Part shown: positions 10,309-18,600 of the stretch, piece after piece
How the letters are laid out: each line of letters opens with the position of its first letter
How positions within the stretch are numbered: position 1 is the stretch's first letter
NCBI RefSeq assembly: GCF_029937855.1
Contig: NZ_JAPYPC010000034.1
Location: 1-38,431 of the forward strand
Reading direction: 5' to 3'
Origin: Christiangramia sp.
GTDB taxonomy: Bacteria > Bacteroidota > Bacteroidia > Flavobacteriales > Flavobacteriaceae
DNA length: 38,431 nt
Made by a program: the position numbers and the translations under genes
The notes under the pieces: model-generated
Databases searched by the model: none
Told to the model about the DNA's origin: nothing
Seen by the model: only the letters and a program-made list of their open reading frames with translations

Positions 10309-10902
10309 TTATGTAGTGCCACTGGCTTTATTTTTTTCATCTTGCAGCATTCTTCCCAGGCGTTGTTCTTTTTCAAGTGCTTTAGTGCGATAGGCATCAA
10401 ATTCTTTCTCGGTTTCGCTTAGTTTTTGCCTTGCATCGCGGGTAGCAGCATGTGAACTCTTATATCTAAAGAATATTATTAGGAGCAGGGCGATCAAAAC
10501 TCCAACGATTCCCCACATCATTGTTTTATAACCCCCTTTAGAAAAAGGCATCCCCAGAAACATTAAGGCATCTTTCTCTTCTGAAACCCGGTTCAGGTCT
10601 TCCTGGGTGGCAGCAAGATCAGATTTTAATTTTTGAATCTCATCATTTTGCTGATCTACCGTATTCTTCTGAACAACAATTTCTTCTTTTAATTCTGTAA
10701 TATAATTCCGGGTGGTATTTCTTAATTCTATCAGCTTGTCATAATCTACTACTTTATAACCCTGGTAGTTGTTAGATTCCTGAATTAGTGCTGAAAACTC
10801 ATCCTGTATTGGTGTGTTGTTTTGAAGACTGTCTGTCTGGCCATTCATCTGAAATACACTGGCAATAATAATAGCCGCTGCAACGTAAAATTTGTTACTC
10901 AT
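10309..10902 (-). CDS. Exported coiled-coil protein with one membrane helix
   Basis: I do not recognise a named family. The protein has an N-terminal signal or anchor (MSNKFYVAAAIIIASVFQMNGQ) and a long heptad-rich segment (about residues 50-120, with ITELKEEIVVQKNTVDQQ and LKSDLAATQEDLNRVSEE). A clear membrane helix follows (about 130-148, GIVGVLIALLLIIFF), then a second charged helical tail. Both ends could therefore bracket the inner membrane, with the first coiled coil outside. The open frame extends to a TTG at 10941, and an in-frame ATG lies at 10932. I chose the ATG at 10902 because it gives the most normal signal sequence (197 residues). It sits directly before trmD. Function is unknown. 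Confidence 0.75.
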   Translation of the reverse strand: MSNKFYVAAAIIIASVFQMNGQTDSLQNNTPIQDEFSALIQESNNYQGYKVVDYDKLIELRNTTRNYITELKEEIVVQKNTVDQQNDEIQKLKSDLAATQEDLNRVSEEKDALMFLGMPFSKGGYKTMMWGIVGVLIALLLIIFFRYKSSHAATRDARQKLSETEKEFDAYRTKALEKEQRLGRMLQDEKNKASGTT

Positions 10903-11033
10903 TTTCCTGGGAATTGAATTTGTTTGGTTCATTAAAAACAACGAGCGAATGGATAGGTTAGTATATTTCAGATTTTCGGGAGGAAATTCGCTTCTTGTAA
11001 AATTAATTAGTTTTTATATTTTATAAAGTGGTG

Positions 11034-11041
11034 CAAAAATA
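11034..11041 (-). promoter_or_regulatory. Possible -7 element for the coiled-coil gene and trmD
   Basis: TATTTTTG on the minus strand matches TAnnTTTG and lies just after the gap terminator. No TTG is found at the expected distance. Single -7 matches also arise by chance in DNA this AT-rich. Confidence 0.4.
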
Positions 11042-11073
11042 AAAAAACCCGGCCAATGGCAGGGTCTTTTTTT
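11042..11073 (-). terminator. gap terminator
   Basis: On the minus strand GACCC-T-GCC pairs with GGC-C-GGGT(T) around a short loop, with one internal mismatch, and is followed by a long T-run. It lies 14 bases beyond the gap stop codon. Confidence 0.8.
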
Positions 11074-11086
11074 AAAATATTTGATC

Positions 11087-12535
11087 TTAATAATATGTGT
11101 ATCGTCTTACCTTTGCGATGTATTTTGCCAGTCTTATTACCTGATGGCTATACCCGTATTCATTATCATACCATATATAAAGTATCACATTCTTACCATC
11201 AGCAGATACGATTGTTGCATTGCTGTCATAAATTGCAGGAGCTGAAGATCCAATAATATCTGATGATACCAGCTCGTTGTCTACAGAATACTGAATTTGT
11301 TCTACCAGTTCACCTTCCAGGGCATACTTTTTAAGTATAGCATTTACATCTTCAAGGCTGGTTTCTTTTTCAACCTCAAGGTTTAAAATCGCTAAAGAAC
11401 CATTTGGAACTGGAACTCTAATCGCATTTGAAGTCAGTTTTCCTTCAAAAACAGGAAGTGCTTTAGAAACTGCCTTGCCTGCACCGGTTTCAGTAATTAC
11501 CATATTTAATCCTGCAGCACGACCTCTTCTGTATTTGTTATGCATATTATCTACCAGATTCTGGTCATTGGTATATGCATGAATAGTCTCAAGATGTCCG
11601 TGAACCACTCCAAGGGAATCCTGAACAGCTTTTAATACCGGAGTAATGGCATTGGTGGTACAGGAAGCCGCAGAAAAGATGTCTGTATCATCTGGATTAT
11701 GTTCTTTTTGGTTCACTCCATGCACGATATTTGGAACTCCTTTTCCTGGTGCAGTAAGTAGAACTTTTGCCGCTCCTTTTGAAGCAAGATGCCTGCTTAA
11801 AGCTTCCTTATCTCTAAATGCGCCTGTGTTGTCTATAACCAAAGCATTATTAATGCCGTATTGTGTATAATCTATATCTTCCGGCTGATTAGCCGAAATC
11901 ATATGCACCGTAGTTCCATTAATGATCAATGCTGAATTTTTTACATCCACATTTACGGTTCCGCTGAAGGGTCCGTGAACTGAGTCACTTTTTAAAAGCG
12001 ATGCTCTTTTTTCTAAAACACTTTGATCTACTTTACCACGGGTTACCACTGCACGAAGTCTAAGCTGATTTCCCTTTCCTGTTCTTGTCATAAGTTCACG
12101 GGCAACCAGTCTTCCAATACGTCCAAAGCCATACAACACAACATCTTTTGGTGTAACAGCTTCATTTTCTTTTGCATCGCTTAGCTTGCTGGAAACAAAA
12201 GCCATGGCATTGCTGTGAGGTTGTCCGTCTAAATGATATTCATACGTAAGTTTCCCAATATCTAGCTTTGCCGGTGGCAGGTTAAGATCCTGGATAGCTT
12301 TAGCGATCTCTACAGAATCAAAGATAGAAATGGGTTTACCTACAAATTCCCCGGCGTATTCATGAAGATCCAGGATGTCACTAACATTTCTATTAATGAG
12401 TTGATTTCTAAAAAGTACCAGTTCAATAGATTTATCATACCATAGATCACTGACGATATTGATGAATTCTACGGTAGCTTTCCGGCGATCTGCCTGAAAA
12501 GAAAGTTCTTTTTCGTAAACTTTATTAAAGTCCAT
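11087..12535 (-). CDS. gap: Glyceraldehyde-3-phosphate dehydrogenase, long form
   Basis: This enzyme interconverts glyceraldehyde 3-phosphate and 1,3-bisphosphoglycerate with NAD(P). At 482 residues it is about 150 longer than the common enzyme. A helical extension of about 130 residues precedes the Rossmann start (VVLYGFGRIGRLVARELM, with GFGRIGR at 136-142). The catalytic block is SAASCTTNAITPVL with Cys292, and the C-terminal domain has IRVPVPNGSLAILNLEV and WYDNEYGYSHQV. Long forms of this kind are familiar in Bacteroidota and some Proteobacteria. Whether this copy works in glycolysis, gluconeogenesis or both cannot be told from sequence. It is a single gene with its own terminator and a possible promoter. 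Confidence 0.95.
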   Translation of the reverse strand: MDFNKVYEKELSFQADRRKATVEFINIVSDLWYDKSIELVLFRNQLINRNVSDILDLHEYAGEFVGKPISIFDSVEIAKAIQDLNLPPAKLDIGKLTYEYHLDGQPHSNAMAFVSSKLSDAKENEAVTPKDVVLYGFGRIGRLVARELMTRTGKGNQLRLRAVVTRGKVDQSVLEKRASLLKSDSVHGPFSGTVNVDVKNSALIINGTTVHMISANQPEDIDYTQYGINNALVIDNTGAFRDKEALSRHLASKGAAKVLLTAPGKGVPNIVHGVNQKEHNPDDTDIFSAASCTTNAITPVLKAVQDSLGVVHGHLETIHAYTNDQNLVDNMHNKYRRGRAAGLNMVITETGAGKAVSKALPVFEGKLTSNAIRVPVPNGSLAILNLEVEKETSLEDVNAILKKYALEGELVEQIQYSVDNELVSSDIIGSSAPAIYDSNATIVSADGKNVILYIWYDNEYGYSHQVIRLAKYIAKVRRYTYY

Positions 12536-12564
12536 GTTTAGTTGTGTTGTTATAAAATTTTCGG

Positions 12565-12572
12565 CAAAAGTA
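12565..12572 (-). promoter_or_regulatory. Possible gap -7 promoter element
   Basis: TACTTTTG on the minus strand matches TAnnTTTG, 29 bases before the gap ATG. I see no TTG at the usual spacing, so the support is its position and the -7 match only. Confidence 0.45.
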
Positions 12573-12603
12573 TATATTTCAAACGTTTTCGTAAAAGTTT
12601 TTG

Positions 12604-12636
12604 AAAAGAAAAAACCCTTCCGTAGGGAGAAGGGTT
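12604..12636 (-). terminator. htrA terminator
   Basis: On the minus strand AACCCTTC and GAAGGGTT form a perfect 8-base stem around an 8-base loop, followed by TTTTTTC. It lies 22 bases beyond the htrA stop codon and separates that gene from gap. Confidence 0.88.
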
Positions 12637-12658
12637 CGTTTTATTGAGTAAGATTTGA

Positions 12659-14056
12659 TTATCTCCAGATCATGCGCTGCTTTTCACCTCTTTGATTGTA
12701 GTAAGTAATTACAATAGAGTTTGATCTCGTTCTGGATTGCATGATTTCTTCTACTTCACGAATGGAAGAAACTTTCTGATTATTTATTTCAGCAATGATT
12801 CCGCCCACAAGATCTGCTGAAGGAAGATCATCATTTAAAGTCCGGTTAATTCTAACTCCATTTGGAGCATTATAAGCCTCCAATTCTTCAGAACTTGCAT
12901 TGGCAACTTCAAGGCCAAGAATCGGAATCGCCAGTACATTGAGTTTAGTAAGTTTTACATTTACTTCCCTCTCTTTCCCATTCCGTAGTAACTTAACCAT
13001 TACTTTGTCTCCGGGTCTCTTAGAATTAATATAACCGGTAAGGTCTGAGAATTTATTGATCTCAATATTATCTATTTGCCGTATAATGTCATTTTGTCGA
13101 ATTCCTGAATCGGCAGCGCCACTTCCCGGAGTCACTTCGGCAACCATTACTCCCTGGGAGGTAGATAAGTCGAACTCTCTAATCACTTCATTGTTAATGC
13201 TCCTTCCTCTAATACCTAATATTCCCTGTTGTACATCACCAAATTCCATAATGTCTTCTACAATTTTTCTTGCATTATTAGAAGGCACGGCAAAGGCATA
13301 GCCTATATAGCTTCCACTTGGAGAACTAATCGCTGTATTAATGCCAATAAGCTCACCATTAATATTTACCAGGGCACCACCGCTGTTTCCAGGGTTGATG
13401 GCTGCATCGGTTTGTATAAAAGACTGAGGGGAATTATCGCGCATATTAAGGTCTCTTGCCTTCGCACTGATGATACCTGCCGTTACGGTAGATTTGAGAT
13501 TAAACGGATTTCCAACCGCCAGCACCCATTCTCCCAGTTCAAGATTGTTCGAGTTTCCAAAAGGAATGTATTCGAGCTCCTCATCAGCATCTACTTTAAT
13601 AAGAGCGATATCTGATATTGGATCGCTCCCAATCACCTCTGCCTTATATGTTTTATTATTATTCAGTGTTACTTCAATTTCACTGGCACCATCAATAACG
13701 TGATTATTAGTAACGATATACCCATCTGGGGTTATGATTACACCGGAACCTGCGCCTTGTAGTGCCCTTCCGCCACTATTGCCGTAAGGGGTGTATTCCC
13801 AAATACTTCGAGGACCAGATTTAAAAACCGCGACATTCTTAACGTGAACCACGGCATGAACGGTTTTTTCAGCAGCTTCGGTAAAATCTACATTTGTGCC
13901 GTAAATTTTTGAATTGTTAACAGGTATAAAAGAAGAATTTTGTGTTTGCTGAGGTAAAAACTGCTCAGGCTCTTCATCAAAAAAAAGTTTGTAACTACCT
14001 AAGGTTATTGCTCCTCCAAGGATAGAAACAAATAGTAAAAGTGCTATTTTTCTCAT
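12659..14056 (-). CDS. HtrA/Deg-family periplasmic serine protease
   Basis: This 465-residue protein is a protease and chaperone for damaged envelope proteins. An N-terminal hydrophobic segment (about residues 3-22) exports or anchors it. The trypsin-like domain shows the full triad: His119 (VTNNHVID), Asp149 (SDIALIKVD) and Ser225 (NPGNSGGALV). A complete PDZ domain follows (about 265-370, with GVMVAEVTPGSGAADSGIRQ and RPGDKVMVKLLRNGK). The last 90 residues (GVRINRTLNDDLPSADLVGG) resemble a second PDZ. It is a single gene, ended by its own terminator and divergent from dapF. Degradative activity is likely because all triad residues are present. Confidence 0.95.
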   Translation of the reverse strand: MRKIALLLFVSILGGAITLGSYKLFFDEEPEQFLPQQTQNSSFIPVNNSKIYGTNVDFTEAAEKTVHAVVHVKNVAVFKSGPRSIWEYTPYGNSGGRALQGAGSGVIITPDGYIVTNNHVIDGASEIEVTLNNNKTYKAEVIGSDPISDIALIKVDADEELEYIPFGNSNNLELGEWVLAVGNPFNLKSTVTAGIISAKARDLNMRDNSPQSFIQTDAAINPGNSGGALVNINGELIGINTAISSPSGSYIGYAFAVPSNNARKIVEDIMEFGDVQQGILGIRGRSINNEVIREFDLSTSQGVMVAEVTPGSGAADSGIRQNDIIRQIDNIEINKFSDLTGYINSKRPGDKVMVKLLRNGKEREVNVKLTKLNVLAIPILGLEVANASSEELEAYNAPNGVRINRTLNDDLPSADLVGGIIAEINNQKVSSIREVEEIMQSRTRSNSIVITYYNQRGEKQRMIWR

Positions 14057-14160
14057 TTTCGGATATTATTTAATTATTAAACATTTTAGATCATTCGATT
14101 ATTATACTTTGCATATCATTTAACGACCATTTAACAGCCCGAAATTCTGCTTCAAAATTG

Positions 14161-14168
14161 TATATTTG
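14161..14168 (+). promoter_or_regulatory. Possible dapF -7 promoter element
   Basis: TATATTTG matches TAnnTTTG on the coding strand and ends 19 bases before the dapF ATG, a spacing shared by other promoters in this window. No TTG is seen at -33. Confidence 0.5.
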
Positions 14169-14187
14169 TGCCACTTTTAAATGATTT

Positions 14188-14979
14188 ATGAAGCTCACTT
14201 TTTTTAAATATCAGGGTACCGGGAACGACTTTGTTATGGTCGATAATCGGGATAATAAATTAACCAAAAATGATACCAAATTGGTGAATCACCTATGTGA
14301 CCGGAAATTTGGTATAGGTGCTGACGGCCTGATACTTCTGGAGAATTCTGAAGATCCTGAAGATGATTTTAAAATGGTGTATTTTAATGCCGACGGAAAT
14401 GAAAGTAGTATGTGCGGAAATGGCGGCAGATGTCTGGTCGCCTTTGCAAAATCTCTCGGGATTATTGAAAATTCAGCAAGATTTACCGCGATAGATGGCT
14501 CTCATGAAGCTACCGTCAATGAAGAAGGTATTGTTAGTCTGAAAATGAAGAACGTAGAAGAAATTTCAGAAAATGAGGATTTTATTTTTTTGGATACCGG
14601 TTCGCCCCACCATGTAATATTCACCAAAAATATTAGTGAGATCAATATTAAAAATATAGGTTCTGAAATAAGATATTCAGAAAGGTATAAGTTAAATAAA
14701 GGTACCAATGTTAATTTTGTAGAGCCTATTTCTACAGACACATTTTCCGTCCGCACTTATGAAAGGGGAGTGGAAGATGAAACGCTTTCCTGTGGAACTG
14801 GGGTTACCGCGGTGGCTTTGGCCGCATTCAGAGCTTCAATGACAAATTCCAATACTGTTAAATTGGTCACTCCTGGCGGAGAACTTTCAGTAAATTTTAA
14901 AAATACCGAAAATGGATTTTCTGACGTTTGGCTATCGGGACCCGCAGAATCTGTATTTAAAGGAGAGATTGTATGTTAA
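14188..14979 (+). CDS. dapF: Diaminopimelate epimerase
   Basis: This 263-residue cytoplasmic enzyme converts LL- to meso-diaminopimelate, the precursor of lysine and of peptidoglycan crosslinks. Both catalytic cysteines are present in their motifs: Cys76 in NADGNESSMCGNGGRC and Cys202 in YERGVEDETLSCGTG. The start FFKYQGTGNDFVMVDNR is also diagnostic. Its stop overlaps the start of the GNAT gene by 7 bases, and mltG follows, so it heads a three-gene cell-wall-related operon. dapA, of the same pathway, lies 17 kb away in this window. Confidence 0.97.
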   Translation: MKLTFFKYQGTGNDFVMVDNRDNKLTKNDTKLVNHLCDRKFGIGADGLILLENSEDPEDDFKMVYFNADGNESSMCGNGGRCLVAFAKSLGIIENSARFTAIDGSHEATVNEEGIVSLKMKNVEEISENEDFIFLDTGSPHHVIFTKNISEINIKNIGSEIRYSERYKLNKGTNVNFVEPISTDTFSVRTYERGVEDETLSCGTGVTAVALAAFRASMTNSNTVKLVTPGGELSVNFKNTENGFSDVWLSGPAESVFKGEIVC

Positions 14980-15503
14980 CATTAAAAGGGAAGAAAGTAT
15001 TTTTAAGAGCTGTAGAACCCGAAGATCTTGATTTTGTTCATCAAATCGAAAACAATGAAGACTTTTGGGAAATAAGTGCCACCCAATCCCCTTATTCCAA
15101 ATTTCTTATCAGGCAGTATATAGAAAATGCCCATCGTGATATTTATGATATAAAGCAATTACGTTTGGTTATTTGCACTAAAAGAGGCAGGCCCTTAGGT
15201 CTTATAGATGTTTTTGATCTCGAACCCCGGGACAAACGTGCTGCGATTGGCATTTTGATCGCAAATAAAAAAGATCGTAAAAAAGGTTTTGGTTCTGAAA
15301 GTTTATCCCTCCTTTGTAATTATTGCTTCACTCATTTGGGTCTTCATCAGGTGTATGCAAATGTAAATGCAAATAATAAAGAAAGTATGAGGGTTTTTGA
15401 GAGTAACGGGTTTCGGAAAGTAGGCTTGAAAAAAGACTGGACACTTTTCAACGGAGATTATAAAGATGAATGGCTTTATCAATTAATAAGTAATGTACAT
15501 TAG
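14973..15503 (+). CDS. GNAT-family N-acetyltransferase, RimL-like
   Basis: This 176-residue protein opens with LTLKGKKVFLRAVEPEDLDFV, the usual first strand and helix of RimJ/RimL-type acetyltransferases. The acetyl-CoA loop is at about 98-108 (NKKDRKKGFGSESL), and the motif B region YANVNANNKESMRVFESNGF follows. The substrate is not known; relatives modify protein N-termini, antibiotics or small amines. It overlaps dapF by 7 bases and mltG by 11. An AGGAG, rare in this genome, lies 7 bases before its ATG inside dapF, which could help re-initiation at the overlap. Confidence 0.88.
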   Translation: MLTLKGKKVFLRAVEPEDLDFVHQIENNEDFWEISATQSPYSKFLIRQYIENAHRDIYDIKQLRLVICTKRGRPLGLIDVFDLEPRDKRAAIGILIANKKDRKKGFGSESLSLLCNYCFTHLGLHQVYANVNANNKESMRVFESNGFRKVGLKKDWTLFNGDYKDEWLYQLISNVH

Positions 15504-16536
15504 AAAAATACTTGTAGCTGTTTTAATACTGGGAATAATAGCTTTTGGAATATTTGGCTATTACGTCTATAACTGTGTATTCTCATCAAACACCGCTTTC
15601 GATTCTAAGCAGGAGGTTATATATATTCCTACAGGTGCAAATTTCCAAACGGTCATCGATTCTTTGCGGCCAATGGTGAAAGATCTTGAATCATTCTCTT
15701 TGGTTGCACAAAAGAAAGGATATGCTGAAAGGGTAAAACCAGGTAGATATATTTTGGAGAAAGGGATGAACAATAATGAACTGGTAGATAAGCTTCGAAG
15801 CGGAAATACGCCGGTAAAAGTTATTTTCAATAACCAGGAAAGGCTGGAAGATTTGGCAGGAAGAATCTCAACTCAGATTGAAGCTGATAGTTCAGCCTTG
15901 CTGGAATCTTTCAAAAATGCGGAGTTTCTTAATGAAAATGAGCTCGACACCCGGAATGCTTTAGGACTCTATATCCCTAATCAATATGAATTTTACTGGA
16001 ATACTTCAGCAGAAGAATTTCGGGAAAGAATGAAGAAAGAATACGATAGATTCTGGAACGAAGCAAGGCTTAAAGAAGCAAAAGAAATCAATTTAACGCC
16101 GCAGGAAGTAACTGTAATCGCATCTATTGTGCAAAAGGAAACGGCAAAAGTTGATGAGCGTCCCAGGGTGGCTGGCGTTTATATGAACCGTTACAGGAAT
16201 GGATGGAAACTTGATGCAGATCCCACCGTGATCTACGCTATAAAGGAGAGAACTGGAAATTACGATACGATTATTAAAAGAGTGCTTTACAAAGATCTTA
16301 AACTAGACTCTCCTTATAATACCTATAAATATAGACAACTTCCTCCAGGACCTATAGCAATGCCTGATATTTCATCTATTGATGCCGTATTAAATTATGA
16401 AGATCACGATTTCTACTATTTTGTTGCCGATGTAGAGAATTTTGGATATCATAAATTTGCTAAAAATCTTGCCCAACACAACCGGAATAAGCGTGAATAT
16501 ATACGTTGGATCAATAAACAGGGAATTAAACGATAA
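15493..16536 (+). CDS. mltG: Endolytic murein transglycosylase MltG
   Basis: This 347-residue protein cuts nascent glycan strands near the inner membrane and is thought to release growing peptidoglycan. One N-terminal membrane helix (about residues 5-27) anchors it. A LysM-like region (about 43-105) is followed by the YceG catalytic domain. That domain holds SIVQKETAKVDERPRVAGVY (211-230), with the likely catalytic glutamate in QKET, and LDADPTVIYAI plus SPYNTYKYRQLPPGPI. Length is normal. It overlaps the GNAT gene by 11 bases and ends the dapF operon. No strong terminator follows. Confidence 0.95.
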   Translation: MYIRKILVAVLILGIIAFGIFGYYVYNCVFSSNTAFDSKQEVIYIPTGANFQTVIDSLRPMVKDLESFSLVAQKKGYAERVKPGRYILEKGMNNNELVDKLRSGNTPVKVIFNNQERLEDLAGRISTQIEADSSALLESFKNAEFLNENELDTRNALGLYIPNQYEFYWNTSAEEFRERMKKEYDRFWNEARLKEAKEINLTPQEVTVIASIVQKETAKVDERPRVAGVYMNRYRNGWKLDADPTVIYAIKERTGNYDTIIKRVLYKDLKLDSPYNTYKYRQLPPGPIAMPDISSIDAVLNYEDHDFYYFVADVENFGYHKFAKNLAQHNRNKREYIRWINKQGIKR

Positions 16537-16656
16537 GTATATTTTTGTTTAGAAAAGTTTAAGTTTTTGAATATCAATAAGTTATCTTTTCGTTAAAACG
16601 GAAGCAACTTTAAATAATCATTAACATCCTGTAATTCAGATTATTAAAATTTGTTA

Positions 16657-16664
16657 TACATTTG
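16657..16664 (+). promoter_or_regulatory. Possible promoter of the lysozyme-like gene
   Basis: TACATTTG, followed by CGCC, matches the -7 consensus 68 bases before the next ATG. There is no clear TTG at -33. It would separate this gene from the mltG operon. Confidence 0.45.
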
Positions 16665-16732
16665 CGCCGCGAATATGAAAGGGGTACAACTTATAATATA
16701 AGTCTACCATAAACCTTTCAAAAACAAAAGCA

Positions 16733-17401
16733 ATGAGAAAGAAAATTGCAAAATTTTCAATCTTGCCTCTTGTAGCGGGCTCCATTTTTTTTAGTTTTTC
16801 AACTAAGAAAGCTGCAAATATAGATTTGGAAGCGTATTCCACTTTTAATCTTGATTTGGATTATACAGTACCAGATCTTAGGGATGAGATTGTTCCCGAC
16901 TATGAAATCTCTCAAACATCTCCTTTTCTAGGGAAATCCTATGTTGGTTTTAAGGAAGCTCTTGCCTTTAAAGAATCAAGAGGTGATTATAAGACTGTGA
17001 ACGAATATGGATATCTCGGAAAATATCAATTTGGAAAGGGTACATTAAAACTTGTAGGTATTTATGACAGCATTGGCTTTCTAAATTCTCCTGCCCTTCA
17101 GGAAGCCGCATTTTATGCGAATGCTTCCAGGAACAAATGGATACTTCAAAGAGATATCAAACGATTTGTTGGTAAAACAATAAATGGAGTGGAGATTACC
17201 GAATCAGGTATACTAGCCGCCGCACATCTGGCAGGTCCGGGAAGTGTGAAAAAATATCTTCGTAGCTGGGGTGCCCAGGCATTTAGTGATGCTTTTGGGA
17301 CAACTATTAAAACCTATATGAAGCGTTTTGGTGGGTATGATGTTTCTTTTGTGAAAACCAAAAAGAACGCAAGAGTAGATTTTGATCGTCTTTCAGCCTA
17401 A
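16733..17401 (+). CDS. Exported lysozyme-like (transglycosylase-fold) protein
   Basis: This 222-residue protein has a basic hydrophobic leader (MRKKIAKFSILPLVAGSIFF). The central domain carries a lysozyme-superfamily pattern: a glutamate at residue 81 in ALAFKESRGDY, then YGYLGKYQFGKGTL, and further on ILAAAHLAGPGSVKKYL. Flavobacterial relatives are often labelled peptidoglycan-binding or LysM proteins, but I see no LysM repeat here. The likely action is cleavage or binding of peptidoglycan in the periplasm, which suits its place after mltG. The stop overlaps the stop of the convergent methylase gene by 4 bases. Confidence 0.82.
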   Translation: MRKKIAKFSILPLVAGSIFFSFSTKKAANIDLEAYSTFNLDLDYTVPDLRDEIVPDYEISQTSPFLGKSYVGFKEALAFKESRGDYKTVNEYGYLGKYQFGKGTLKLVGIYDSIGFLNSPALQEAAFYANASRNKWILQRDIKRFVGKTINGVEITESGILAAAHLAGPGSVKKYLRSWGAQAFSDAFGTTIKTYMKRFGGYDVSFVKTKKNARVDFDRLSA

Positions 17402-18126
17402 AGATCTTTCTGAATAATAAAAATTGCCGGTCTCTTATGTAGATCGGTTTTTATATTCTTCCATTCTGAAGCAGTGGCGGTTTTGATAAATTCAGTAGGT
17501 AGAGTAAGATCACAGGCTACACAGATTCTGGTGGTTGGATATAGATTCTGAATAAGATCTTCCAAAAACTTTATATTTCTATACGGTGTCTCAATAAAGA
17601 TTTGTGCCTGATTTTTCTCTAAAGAAACTCTTTCCAGCTGTTTTATTTCGTGCTTTCTTTCCTTCTTATCTATAGGTAAGTATCCATTAAAAGTAAAGCT
17701 CTGTCCATTCATGCCGCTAGCCATCATAGCTAATAAAATTGAAGAAGGACCTATTAATGGAACTACCTGGATGTTGTAGCGATGGGCGAGTTTAACGATT
17801 TCAGCACCGGGATCTGCCACTCCGGGACAACCGGCTTCACTTAATAATCCTATATTATTACCTTCTTTCGCAGCATTCAGGAAAGTTGGAATTTCAGAAG
17901 CTTCTGTAAATTTGTTAAGGCTTTTTAGTCGAAGGCTTTGCTGTGATTTATCTGGAAGGATTTGTTTAATAAATTTCCTGGCAGATTTTTCGTTTTCCAC
18001 AATAAAATCTTCAATTTCCTCTATTATTCTGGAATTTATAGGAGGAAAGACTTTTTCGGGATGGGAATCGCCTAAGCCTACCGGAATTAAATAGAGCTTG
18101 CCATAATTATGAGGGTTTGAACTCAT
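17398..18126 (-). CDS. RsmI-like SAM-dependent methyltransferase (tetrapyrrole methylase fold)
   Basis: This 242-residue protein has the tetrapyrrole-methylase fold used by RsmI, the enzyme that 2'-O-methylates C1402 of 16S rRNA. Marks are LYLIPVGLGD near the start, GLLSEAGCPGVADPGAEIV (about residues 92-110), VVPLIGPSSILLAMMASGMNG (about 116-136) and FIETPYRN. The first motif lacks the usual PTPIGNL, and the chain is shorter than classical RsmI, so it is probably a related rRNA methylase subgroup common in Bacteroidota; the target is inference. It overlaps the phosphatase gene by 4 bases (ATGA) and is the last gene of the dnaA cluster. Confidence 0.85.
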   Translation of the reverse strand: MSSNPHNYGKLYLIPVGLGDSHPEKVFPPINSRIIEEIEDFIVENEKSARKFIKQILPDKSQQSLRLKSLNKFTEASEIPTFLNAAKEGNNIGLLSEAGCPGVADPGAEIVKLAHRYNIQVVPLIGPSSILLAMMASGMNGQSFTFNGYLPIDKKERKHEIKQLERVSLEKNQAQIFIETPYRNIKFLEDLIQNLYPTTRICVACDLTLPTEFIKTATASEWKNIKTDLHKRPAIFIIQKDL

Positions 18127-18590
18127 AAAGTTCCTTTTTCCAGCTTTTTTGCAATAATCTCACAGGCTTCGTTCAGCATCTGGTATACATTTTCAAAGCC
18201 CTGTTCCCCACCGTGATATGGATCTGGAACATCCACATTTTCAGAAGGGAAAATTTCCTCAAGGATTAAATGGACTTTTTGACGTTCTTCATCGGTTTCG
18301 GCCATAGCCATAATATCTTTGAAATTGGAATTATCCATGGCAAAGATATAATCAAAATCCTCAAAATCTTTTTTCGAAAATTGCCTCCCGCGTTGCTGAG
18401 TAATATCAAGATCGTATCTCTTAGCGGTAGCAACAGATCTTCTGTCTGGTTCAGAACCTATATGCCAGCTCCCCGTACCTGCAGAGTCTACAAATACTTT
18501 GTTTGGGTCTACTTTAGATTTAAGAATACCTTCGGCTAGTGGTGATCTGCAAATATTGCCGAGGCACACCATCAATACCCTGGTTTTCAT
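18123..18590 (-). CDS. Low-molecular-weight protein-tyrosine phosphatase
   Basis: This 155-residue enzyme has the CX5R active site at its N-terminus: Cys9 and Arg15 in VCLGNICRSP. The general acid lies in the DPY motif (Asp123, VPDPYHGG). All catalytic residues are present, so activity is likely; the phosphoprotein substrate is unknown. No tyrosine kinase or capsule gene is nearby, unlike the Wzb-type enzymes of capsule clusters. It lies 10 bases after dnaA and overlaps the methylase gene by 4 bases. Confidence 0.93.
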   Translation of the reverse strand: MKTRVLMVCLGNICRSPLAEGILKSKVDPNKVFVDSAGTGSWHIGSEPDRRSVATAKRYDLDITQQRGRQFSKKDFEDFDYIFAMDNSNFKDIMAMAETDEERQKVHLILEEIFPSENVDVPDPYHGGEQGFENVYQMLNEACEIIAKKLEKGTL

Positions 18591-18600
18591 AAATTATACT

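Noticed and set aside
16654-16842. 62-residue minus-strand frame with a hydrophobic stretch
   Set aside because: It is the antisense image of the signal peptide of the lysozyme-like protein and of its leader.
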